From the NCBI GenBank assembly GCA_017560425.1, contig JAFZEX010000027.1, positions 1-64,000 of the forward strand: a DNA stretch of 64,000 nucleotides, written 5' to 3'. This DNA comes from Alistipes sp. Lineage in GTDB: Bacteria > Bacteroidota > Bacteroidia > Bacteroidales > Rikenellaceae. The position numbers were made by a program, and so were the translations under genes. The notes under the pieces are model-generated. The model saw only the letters and a list, made by a program, of their open reading frames with translations. It was not told the origin of the DNA and made no database searches. Shown here one piece after another: positions 43,976-50,653 of this stretch (positions are counted from its first letter, which is position 1; each line of letters starts with the position of its first letter).

Positions 43976-46909
43976 TTAGAAGGTTAGGTCGATGCCCATA
44001 GAGTATTGGCGTGACATAGGGTACTGCGCTCGATATACGTTGCCCGAAGCCTCAGGGTCGATGCCCGTGAACGAGGTAAACGTGAATAGGTTTTGCGCCT
44101 GAACATATATGCGTGCTGACGTGAAGAACTTGCTCTTGCGGAGCACGTTCGATGGTAGCGAGTAGCTAAGCATCACATTCTTGAGGCGTAGGAACGAGGC
44201 ATCCTCCAAGAAGCGAGAGTCCATCTGTGGCGTTACGCCGTAGCGTGGTATGTCGGTGATGTCGCCCGGCTGCTTCCAGCCGTCGTAGAGTATGCGGCGT
44301 GATTGGTTGTAGGTCGAGTATAGTCCGTTGCTCTCCTCAAAGAAGCGGTCGTTGTTGAACATCCACCTGTCGGCAACCCATGCAAATTGTGCCGAGAGCG
44401 ACAATCCTCGCCATGTGAGCGACGTGCCGAAACCGCCTTGCCATGGTGCGATATAGCTCTTGCCGGTCATCACCTTGTCCGACTCGTTGAACTCGGTAGT
44501 AACCTCACCATCTTTGGTGAGCCACAAAGCGTCACCATTTGCTGGGTTCACGCCAGCAAAGCGATTAACATAGAACTCGCCCACGGAGTGACCCACCACA
44601 AGCTTGGTGCTTGTCGATGATAGCTCATACTCGTTGAGGCCGTTATATAGCTCGGTAATCTCGTTGTGGTTGTACGATAGGTTGGCAGATATGTTCCACA
44701 CGAAGCCACCACGGCGCACCACGTCGGCATTTAGTGATAGTTCGAAGCCTCGGTTTACCATTGCGCCGATGTTGTCCCAGCGGAAGCCCTCGCCCTTGTC
44801 GGCATACGACACAGGCACTGACATAAGCATATCCGAGGTGTTCTTGTTGTATAGCTCAATGTCGGCATTGAGTCTGTTCCAGAAGCCGAGGTGCAGGGCA
44901 AGGTTTGTTGTCCATAGCTTCTCCCAACCCAAATCCTCGTTGCCACTCTGTAGTGGGTAGATACCCATCTGATCGTTGTAGTTAGCGCCACCAGCAACCA
45001 GCGCCAAGTGGTCGTAATTAGGGATTGAGGAGTTGCCCGACGTACCCGTAGATAGCGCCACCTGAGCTGTTGTCAGCCAATCGACACCATCGAGGAAGCT
45101 CTCACGCTTGGCATTCCACATAAAGCCTACCGACCAAAATGCTGCCCAGCGGCCACCACGGCCAAAGCGTGATGATGCATCGGTGCGCACCGAGAAGTCG
45201 GCATAGTAGCGGTTGTCGTAGCTATACTCGCCACGGCCGAAGAACGACAAGAAGCCGTATGAGTCGCTAACGTCGCCCCACGATATGGCACGTGAGCCCG
45301 ACGACATGGTTGTGAGGAAGTCGTTGTTCTGACCCTGGATAATAGCCTGAAAGCCCTCATACTGCGAGTTCACGCCCTCGTGACCCAGCATGAAGTTGAG
45401 CGAGTGCTTCTCGGCAATCTCTGTGCGATAGGTTATCGTGTTGGTGATGGTTAGTCCGAGGGTGTTGTACGATGCACGTCCCGCTACGCCAATGCCGTTG
45501 TTTGGCGTGTAGCTTGGCAACGAGCGCATGTACGATGTCGAGTTTGTGAAGTCGGCACCAAACTGCGAGCGTATGGTAAGACCCTCAAATGGCGTGATCT
45601 CGGCAAAGAGCGTGGTTAGCACCTTGTATTTCTTGTTTGTCTGAGGGTTAGCCTCCATCCACTCCAATGGGTTTTGTCCTGTGCCACTCCACGAGCCGTC
45701 AGCCTCAGAGGCTATCGAGCCATCTTCACGATAGGGGTTCCAATAGGGTAGCATGAAGCGGCTTGCCGAGATTGGCGAGTAGAGGGCATACTCTCCGTCC
45801 TCCGCCTGCTGCACCTCCTCGTATACCGCCATGGTGTTGGTGCCGAGGCGCAACCACTTCGAGGCACGCACGTCGGTGTTGGCACGAAGGTTAAAGCGGC
45901 GGAACATTGAGCCCTGAGCAATACCATCTTGGTCGTAGAACGAGCCCGACACGTAGTAGTTCATCTTGTCGGTTGCCTTGCTTACCGATAGGTCGTAGCT
46001 CTGCAACAACGCTGCACGGTTGAACACCACGTCCAACCAGTTGATGTCTGTTAGCGATAGCTTGTCGTAGTTCTTGCCAGCATCCAGGCCCACCATCTTC
46101 TCAAACTCGATGCGCTCGGCAGTGTTCATTAAGTTCCAGTTGCCATGTGCCAGCTGCGAGAAGCCCACCTGAGTGCGGAACGTAACCTTGGCTGCGTCCA
46201 TGGCTGTGCCTCGTTTGGTGGTGATCACCACAACGCCGTTGGCAGCACGAGCACCATAGATCGACGATGAGGAGGCATCCTTGAGCACCGACACCGACTC
46301 GATGTCCGAGGGCGATATGGCGTTAAAGTCGGAGCTCGAGATGGGCACACCGTCAAGAATGAAGAGGGGCGATGTTCCCGAGTTTATGGAGTTAGTACCA
46401 CGTATCTGGAATGTGGCAGCCTTTGATGGCTCGCCCGAGTTAGAGAGCACCATGAGTCCTGGGCTCTGACCCTGCAACGCCTGGTCGAAGCCCGCCGCAG
46501 GCACCGCCTCGAGCTTATCGGCCTTCACGGTAGATACCGAGCCGGCGATAGTTCCCTTCTTGCGTGTGCCATAGGCAACCACCACAACCTCCTCGATAAC
46601 GTCGTCGGGCATAAGTACCACGTTGTGCTCAACGCTCTGCATGCCCGTGGGCACCACCCACTCCTGCTTTTGGTAGCCGAGGTAGGAGTATGTGAGCGTC
46701 GTGCCCGCCGCCACGACAATCTCGTAGCGACCGCCGAGGTCGGTGCTCACGCCCGATGTGGGGCCCGACACCACGCTGGCACCGATAAGCATGCCCTCCG
46801 TGTCGCTTGCTATAGTTCCCGTCACCGTAACCTTGGCTTGCGCACATAACGCCATCGGTATAAGCAACAGCGCAAAGGTTGTTAGTAGTTTAGTGAAAAG
46901 ATGTCTCAT
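43976..46909 (-). CDS. SusC/RagA TonB-dependent outer-membrane transporter
   Basis: Outer-membrane beta-barrel importer of 977 residues; ATG at 46909 gives a proper signal peptide (MRHLFTKLLTTFALLLIPMA). A carboxypeptidase-regulatory-like domain (about 30-105) is followed by a TonB-box-like segment (EEVVVVAYGTRKK). The plug (about 115-235) has LQGQSPGLMV, FQIRGTNSINSG, SPLFILDGVPIS and YGARAANGVVVITTK. A 22-stranded barrel ends in YSMGIDLTF with a terminal Phe. First gene of the ten-gene locus, with a minus-strand TAnnTTTG promoter upstream. Energy probably comes from a TonB such as the one at 26.8 kb. Confidence 0.96.
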   Translation of the reverse strand: MRHLFTKLLTTFALLLIPMALCAQAKVTVTGTIASDTEGMLIGASVVSGPTSGVSTDLGGRYEIVVAAGTTLTYSYLGYQKQEWVVPTGMQSVEHNVVLMPDDVIEEVVVVAYGTRKKGTIAGSVSTVKADKLEAVPAAGFDQALQGQSPGLMVLSNSGEPSKAATFQIRGTNSINSGTSPLFILDGVPISSSDFNAISPSDIESVSVLKDASSSSIYGARAANGVVVITTKRGTAMDAAKVTFRTQVGFSQLAHGNWNLMNTAERIEFEKMVGLDAGKNYDKLSLTDINWLDVVFNRAALLQSYDLSVSKATDKMNYYVSGSFYDQDGIAQGSMFRRFNLRANTDVRASKWLRLGTNTMAVYEEVQQAEDGEYALYSPISASRFMLPYWNPYREDGSIASEADGSWSGTGQNPLEWMEANPQTNKKYKVLTTLFAEITPFEGLTIRSQFGADFTNSTSYMRSLPSYTPNNGIGVAGRASYNTLGLTITNTITYRTEIAEKHSLNFMLGHEGVNSQYEGFQAIIQGQNNDFLTTMSSGSRAISWGDVSDSYGFLSFFGRGEYSYDNRYYADFSVRTDASSRFGRGGRWAAFWSVGFMWNAKRESFLDGVDWLTTAQVALSTGTSGNSSIPNYDHLALVAGGANYNDQMGIYPLQSGNEDLGWEKLWTTNLALHLGFWNRLNADIELYNKNTSDMLMSVPVSYADKGEGFRWDNIGAMVNRGFELSLNADVVRRGGFVWNISANLSYNHNEITELYNGLNEYELSSTSTKLVVGHSVGEFYVNRFAGVNPANGDALWLTKDGEVTTEFNESDKVMTGKSYIAPWQGGFGTSLTWRGLSLSAQFAWVADRWMFNNDRFFEESNGLYSTYNQSRRILYDGWKQPGDITDIPRYGVTPQMDSRFLEDASFLRLKNVMLSYSLPSNVLRKSKFFTSARIYVQAQNLFTFTSFTGIDPEASGNVYRAQYPMSRQYSMGIDLTF

Positions 46910-46947
46910 TATTGGTTTTTGTTTGTTTGCGTAAAGTCTGTATATTG

Positions 46948-46955
46948 CAAATATA
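46948..46955 (-). promoter_or_regulatory. -7 element of the SusC/SusD operon
   Basis: Reads TATATTTG on the minus strand, 38 bases before the susC start. A GC-rich palindrome lies about 40 bases further upstream. Confidence 0.6.
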
Positions 46956-46991
46956 GCCATTTATTTCCTATGCGCCTAATTATTATATAAT

Positions 46992-47015
46992 AATTTGCAC
47001 GCGCGTGCTACAAAT
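46992..47015. promoter_or_regulatory. Candidate operator palindrome upstream of susC
   Basis: GCACGCGCGTGC (46997-47008) is a perfect 12-bp palindrome in very A/T-rich DNA, flanked by ATTT and ACAAAT. Its position about 40 bases upstream of the susC -7 box would suit a regulator. No ECF sigma or anti-sigma gene is next to this locus. Confidence 0.4.
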
Positions 47016-47196
47016 ATTAGTAATATGGCTTTTTGCTAAAGTTGCAAATCTGCCAATTATTCGCCTATTTCTCGCATAATAGCCCTCGTCGTGGGACATG
47101 TGGTGTGCTGTAAATTATTTTTAGGTGTTAATCGGCTGATTAATAAGTAGATGACGTTTTGATAAAATTAAAGTAAGTAAAAATTTTAAATAAATA

Positions 47197-47228
47197 TTTG
47201 GACGTAATAAAAATTTGACTTATCTTTG
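47197..47228 (+). promoter_or_regulatory. Promoter of initiator tRNA
   Basis: TTTG at 47197-47200, a 20-base spacer and TATCTTTG at 47221-47228 form a textbook Bacteroidetes promoter 47 bases before the tRNA. Confidence 0.8.
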
Positions 47229-47274
47229 CACTCGCAATCAAGGGAATTAGGCTACTAAGCCATTCACGATACAT

Positions 47275-47350
47275 CGCGGGGTAGAGCAGTTGGCAGCTCG
47301 TCGGGCTCATAACCCGGAGGTCGGAGGTTCGAGTCCTCCCCCCGCTACCA
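47275..47350 (+). tRNA. tRNA-fMet (initiator, anticodon CAT)
   Basis: 76-nt cloverleaf with encoded CCA. Acceptor CGCGGGG faces CCCCGCT, leaving a C1-U72 mismatch. Three consecutive G-C pairs flank the CTCATAA loop (GGG/CCC); both are initiator hallmarks. The T arm is GGAGG-TTCGAGT-CCTCC. Confidence 0.95.
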
Positions 47351-47402
47351 TAGAGGAAATCCGAGAGGGTTTCCTCTTTTTTTATGGTAGCGGGGGGAGG
47401 AC
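47333..47402. repeat. Inverted repeat of the tRNA 3' end spanning its terminator
   Basis: The last 18 bases of the tRNA plus one base (47333-47351, GTCCTCCCCCCGCTACCAT) recur as a perfect 19-bp inverted copy at 47384-47402. Between the arms is the terminator stem AGAGGAAA(TCC)/(GGG)TTTCCTCT followed by seven T residues. The whole segment can fold into one long hairpin. Confidence 0.9.
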
Positions 47403-47658
47403 TGATGTCCTCGTCATATATACAATCCCTCCAAACCTCCCTTTAAGTGCACTTCGTTTCTTTTCGTTGCTTCGGTTCGGCATAGCAAACGAGTCTGCTA
47501 TGCACTCACCTTAATCGCAACGTTGATAAGGGAGGCTTGTGGCAAGGCTTTGCCTTGCATTGCTTCGCAATAGTAATAGCAGCCTCAAAGTCGCGGATAA
47601 ATCGGTTAGAAATTTCGATATGGTGTCCTACCATAGAGGAAATCCGAGAGGGTTTCCT
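47345..47658. repeat. 31-bp direct repeat of tRNA 3' end plus terminator, flanking 252 bp
   Basis: CTACCATAGAGGAAATCCGA... (31 bp) occurs at 47345-47375 and again at 47628-47658. The enclosed segment has no gene. It carries palindromic bits, including CCTCCCTTTAAG (about 47438) facing AAGGGAGG (about 47528), a CATAGCAAACGAGTCTGCTATG hairpin at about 47482-47503, and GGCAAGGCTTTGCC. It looks like an att-type duplication with a tiny insert or the remnant of a duplicated tRNA gene. Confidence 0.8.
47352..47383 (+). terminator. Intrinsic terminator of tRNA-fMet
   Basis: AGAGGAAATCC-GAGA-GGGTTTCCTCT stem-loop followed by a run of T residues, directly after CCA. Confidence 0.85.
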
Positions 47659-47805
47659 TTTTTTTGTTTATGGGCGTGTGTAACTTATTGCTCTGCTACT
47701 TGGGTGTTCGTGGTTAGAATTTTGACCAATAAGCCGAATTTTTATAATTTGCCTAAACTTTTAAAAAATGCCTCTATTATTTCTTTTTTTTCAATAAATA
47801 TTTTA

Positions 47806-47813
47806 TAGCTTTG
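47806..47813 (+). promoter_or_regulatory. -7 element of the SH3 lipoprotein gene
   Basis: TAGCTTTG (TAnnTTTG), 32 bases before the start codon. Confidence 0.55.
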
Positions 47814-47845
47814 TTATCGCTAATTATCAAACTGAAGTCTAATTT

Positions 47846-48571
47846 ATGAAGAGATTATTTTTATTTGCAACCTCGTTGTTGCTTTTGGTGTCGTGCGGAC
47901 AGAAGACCAATGATGCGCAGAATACGCAGGGTGATGCTATTGCTGAGACTGTAGTGGCTACTGAGCCTGCTGTACCTATGGTATATTCTAATGCCTATGA
48001 TGGCTATTTAAATATTCGTGCGCAGCCTACAGTGAAATCGGCTGTACTTGGTCAGCTTCGTAATGGCCCGAAGGGTGCTGAGCTTCTTAGCGTCGAGGGC
48101 AATTGGTTTAAGGTGCGCCTCGATGGTGTCGAGGGCTATGTCTCAAGTGCCTATGTGCAGTCCACGCCTACTATTGCTGTTAGCCCATATATTACTTCTA
48201 GCTGGTTACAGGGCGTATGGGTGATGCCAGGTGCTATGGTGTTCTACCTCATTTTCGATAATGGCACATTTGCACTTGTTCAGCAGTATGGCGATGTATC
48301 TTATGGCAGATATAAGCTTGAGGGTAGCGACATTATCTTTACACATAAGCATATTACGCCTCACGGCTTAGAATTAAACTACACTTGGGATGAGACCGAG
48401 CGCTTACCTATCGATGTTGTTAATCAGACTATTGGCTATGCCGAGCGTTATTCGTTGATATCGGATCGTGAGTATGAGCAGAGTGGCGAGGAGGAGTTCG
48501 GTGGCTCAACAGTGTTCACTCATAGTAGTTTTAAAGCATACAGAAATATTGTCAAGCGTCACGTTAAATAG
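47846..48571 (+). CDS. Lipoprotein with bacterial SH3 domain
   Basis: A 241-residue lipoprotein (lipobox LLVSC, Cys17). A bacterial SH3 domain covers about 50-105 (YLNIRAQPTVKSAVLGQLRNG, WFKVRLDGVEGYVSSAYV), a module that often binds peptidoglycan peptides. The C-terminal half (about 115-241) is a beta-rich lipocalin-like region (WLQGVWVMPGAMVFYLIF...) of unknown role. Monocistronic by context: its own promoter upstream and a strong terminator downstream. Confidence 0.8.
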   Translation: MKRLFLFATSLLLLVSCGQKTNDAQNTQGDAIAETVVATEPAVPMVYSNAYDGYLNIRAQPTVKSAVLGQLRNGPKGAELLSVEGNWFKVRLDGVEGYVSSAYVQSTPTIAVSPYITSSWLQGVWVMPGAMVFYLIFDNGTFALVQQYGDVSYGRYKLEGSDIIFTHKHITPHGLELNYTWDETERLPIDVVNQTIGYAERYSLISDREYEQSGEEEFGGSTVFTHSSFKAYRNIVKRHVK

Positions 48572-48608
48572 CGCTAGCTCTGTGGTTCGCCGCGAAGGTT
48601 GAATATAA

Positions 48609-48642
48609 ACAATAAATGCCGTCATGTGACGGCATTTATTGT
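48609..48642. terminator. Bidirectional terminator
   Basis: A perfect palindrome of 34 bases (ACAATAAATGCCGTCA and complement with a two-base turn) sits between convergent genes, followed by T-rich sequence. Confidence 0.85.
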
Positions 48643-48659
48643 TTTTCTATATGTGTTGG

Positions 48660-49094
48660 TTATTTTGTGCCCGTTGAGCCGAAGCCGCCGGTGCCACGCT
48701 CGGTGGTGTCGAGCTCATCGACGATGTTCCACTCTACCTTCTCGTAGCGGGCAACGACCATCTGGGCGATGCGCTCGCCGGGGTTGATGATAAAGGGCTC
48801 GTTAGAGAGGTTTACGAGGATAACCTTGATCTCGCCACGGTAGTCGGCATCGATAGTGCCAGGGGTGTTGAGCACGGTGATCCCATGCTTGGCTGCAAGG
48901 CCGCTACGTGGGCGTATCTGCGCCTCTGTGCCCTCGGGGAGTGCGATATATAGGCCCGTAGCCACCATCGCACGCTGCAATGGCTCGAGCGTGATAGGCT
49001 CGTCGATATTTGCCTTGAGGTCCATGCCCGCAGAGTTTACGGTGGCATAGAATGGCGCTTCGTATGACGACTTATTTACAATCTGTACTTTCAT
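48660..49094 (-). CDS. dut: dUTP diphosphatase
   Basis: Hydrolyses dUTP to dUMP, preventing uracil incorporation and supplying dTMP synthesis. At 144 residues it has the trimeric dUTPase motifs: [18 protein letters not shown], the uracil-binding hairpin [15 protein letters not shown] (catalytic Asp), GERIAQMV and C-terminal [10 protein letters not shown]. It lies 30 bases downstream of an unknown membrane protein and is probably cotranscribed with it. Confidence 0.97.
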   Translation of the reverse strand: MKVQIVNKSSYEAPFYATVNSAGMDLKANIDEPITLEPLQRAMVATGLYIALPEGTEAQIRPRSGLAAKHGITVLNTPGTIDADYRGEIKVILVNLSNEPFIINPGERIAQMVVARYEKVEWNIVDELDTTERGTGGFGSTGTK

Positions 49095-49124
49095 AACAGT
49101 GTGATAGTGAGTGTTGTTTCTCGA

Positions 49125-49703
49125 TTATAGTGCTATGGCGAAGAATATTCCCAACACCGCAATTGTGCCAAGAATAGTCCAAAAGAGGATATCCTCCGAG
49201 CTTATCTCCTTGCGCTGCTTTTTCGGTTTCTCAGCCTTTGGCTCTTTTACCTCTGCGACGGGCTTAGCCTCCTCGGTCTCGGGCTCTTGCTCCTCAGCTG
49301 CAGCTTCTGCTACCACCTCCTCGATAGGCTCTGCCTCCTCACTCTTGGGCTCGGCAACAACCTCGGCAACAGGCTCTGCCTCTGATGCTTCCTCGGCTTG
49401 TGGCTCTTCAGCGATAGGCTCTGCTACATCCTCGGCAACCTCCTCCTCGGCAGGGGCTGGCTCCTCGATCTTCTCCACCACGACAGCAGTAGGCTCGGCA
49501 ACCGTCATCGCCACGCTACGCTCCTCGGCAATAGGCTCAGCAGCCTCTTCGTTCTCCTCCTCGTTGTTGGTTTGTGGCTCGAAGTTGTTGTTTCGCTCGT
49601 AGCGCAACGCCTCGACCTCCTGAGTTAGCTTTGTAATCTTCTTAAGCTGAGAGATTTGTATCGCTACAAGAGCAACTAAAAGAATAATTATAAGTGTGTT
49701 CAT
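49125..49703 (-). CDS. Membrane protein with Glu/Pro/Ala-rich central region
   Basis: A 192-residue protein of no recognised family. It has an N-terminal membrane segment (about 2-17) followed by a short coiled coil (LKKITKLTQEVEALRYER). A very acidic low-complexity stretch rich in Glu, Ala, Val and Pro (about 45-150) precedes a basic patch (KAEKPKKQRKE) and a C-terminal membrane segment (about 172-190). It is a tethered two-anchor arrangement with an extended spacer. Upstream of dut and likely in one transcript. Codons are normal, so it is probably genuine despite the biased composition. Confidence 0.65.
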   Translation of the reverse strand: MNTLIIILLVALVAIQISQLKKITKLTQEVEALRYERNNNFEPQTNNEEENEEAAEPIAEERSVAMTVAEPTAVVVEKIEEPAPAEEEVAEDVAEPIAEEPQAEEASEAEPVAEVVAEPKSEEAEPIEEVVAEAAAEEQEPETEEAKPVAEVKEPKAEKPKKQRKEISSEDILFWTILGTIAVLGIFFAIAL

Positions 49704-49727
49704 TGTCTTTGGGTTTCAGATATCATG

Positions 49728-49735
49728 CAAAAATA
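49728..49735 (-). promoter_or_regulatory. -7 element for the membrane protein-dut unit
   Basis: Reads TATTTTTG on the minus strand, 24 bases before the start codon at 49703. Confidence 0.5.
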
Positions 49736-49765
49736 GATATAAATTTCGAAAAGCACAATACGAAA

Positions 49766-49799
49766 TAAAAAAAAAGAGAGAAACTATGTTTCTCTCTTT
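49766..49799 (-). terminator. Terminator of tRNA-Leu
   Basis: On the minus strand, AAAGAGAGAAAC-ATA-GTTTCTCTCTTT is followed by a T run. It begins 4 bases after the tRNA. Confidence 0.85.
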
Positions 49800-49802
49800 C
49801 AG

Positions 49803-49886
49803 TACCCAGAGCCGGGGTCGAACCGGCACAGGGGTGAACCTACTGGTGTTTGAGACCAGCGCGTCTACCGATTCCGCCATCTGGGC
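49803..49886 (-). tRNA. tRNA-Leu (anticodon CAA)
   Basis: 84-nt class II tRNA. Acceptor GCCCAGA pairs with TCTGGGT (G1-U72 wobble), discriminator A73. The anticodon arm is CTGGT-CTCAAAC-ACCAG, giving CAA. There is a long variable arm (AGGTTCACCCCT region) and a T arm CCGGTTCGACCCCGG. CCA is not encoded. Confidence 0.93.
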
Positions 49887-49910
49887 ATCAGATTTCTCTG
49901 AAATGGTGTG

Positions 49911-49941
49911 CAAATATAGAAACTATTTTTTAACTGACAAA
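49911..49941 (-). promoter_or_regulatory. tRNA-Leu promoter
   Basis: On the minus strand, TTTG (49938-49941), a 19-base spacer and TATATTTG (49911-49918). Confidence 0.75.
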
Positions 49942-50022
49942 ATTTTTATGAACTTTTTTTCAAATTCCCACAATTTTGTCATATTTCTCGCCATTGCCAC
50001 CATCTCCGAGAGGCTTTAGTGG

Positions 50023-50496
50023 CTACTTCACGTTGCGCTCGATATACGAGGTGTAGTCCTTTATCACGGGCTTATAGTCGGCGTGTGCCATTAGCGATGA
50101 CGATATTATAAAGTCTGCCGACGAGCGGTTGATGGCGGTAGGCACGTTGTATAGTGTGGCTAAGCGGAGCAGCGCCTTTACATCAACGTCGTGTGGCTGT
50201 GCCGACATAGGATCCCAGAAGAATACGAGCACATCTATCTCGTTGTTGGCAATCATTGCCCCGAGCTGCTGGTCGCCACCCAAGGGTCCCGACTTGAGCA
50301 TCGTGATGTCGAAGCGTGCGTTTGCCGAATCTTTGCCACGGCGCTCCATGAGTGTTGTTGCAACGATGCGTCCTGTGGTGCCCGTGCAAACAAGGCGGTG
50401 TGACAAAAGCTTCTCCCAGTTCCAAGCGACCCACTCTGCAAGGTCGTGCTTCATAGCGTCATGAGCAACAAGTGCTACTGTTAATCTCTTCTCCAT
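50023..50496 (-). CDS. mgsA: Methylglyoxal synthase
   Basis: Converts dihydroxyacetone phosphate to methylglyoxal and phosphate, a glycolytic bypass under phosphate limitation or sugar-phosphate stress. ATG at 50496 (157 residues) gives the usual N-terminus, MEKRLTVALVAHDAMK. Motifs include CTGTTG, the catalytic-Asp segment KSGPLGGDQQLGA (Asp75), and DVLVFFWDPMSAQPHDVDVKAL, which is highly specific for the family. A Na/Pi cotransporter follows downstream but has its own promoter. Confidence 0.97.
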   Translation of the reverse strand: MEKRLTVALVAHDAMKHDLAEWVAWNWEKLLSHRLVCTGTTGRIVATTLMERRGKDSANARFDITMLKSGPLGGDQQLGAMIANNEIDVLVFFWDPMSAQPHDVDVKALLRLATLYNVPTAINRSSADFIISSSLMAHADYKPVIKDYTSYIERNVK

Positions 50497-50536
50497 AAAC
50501 ATCTTTCTTCTAAATCTTTTCCTCTTAATTACGATG

Positions 50537-50544
50537 CAAAAATA
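50537..50544 (-). promoter_or_regulatory. -7 element of mgsA
   Basis: Reads TATTTTTG on the minus strand, 40 bases before the start. Confidence 0.5.
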
Positions 50545-50596
50545 GTGATATATTATTTCGTAGTGATTACAAAGCTGTTAAATTCCTATTACAAAT

Positions 50597-50634
50597 AAAG
50601 GGTTGCTCAACATTGCCGTTGAACAACCCTTTTG
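50597..50634 (-). terminator. Terminator of the Na/Pi cotransporter gene
   Basis: AAAGGGTTG(T)TCAAC...GTTGA(G)CAACCC stem followed by T-rich sequence on the minus strand, 20 bases after the stop codon. Confidence 0.75.
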
Positions 50635-50653
50635 TGATGTGAGCCAGTGGCTA

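Noticed and set aside
47290..47514. 74-codon frame over the initiator tRNA
   Set aside because: Overlaps the tRNA, its terminator and the inverted repeat; not a plausible gene.
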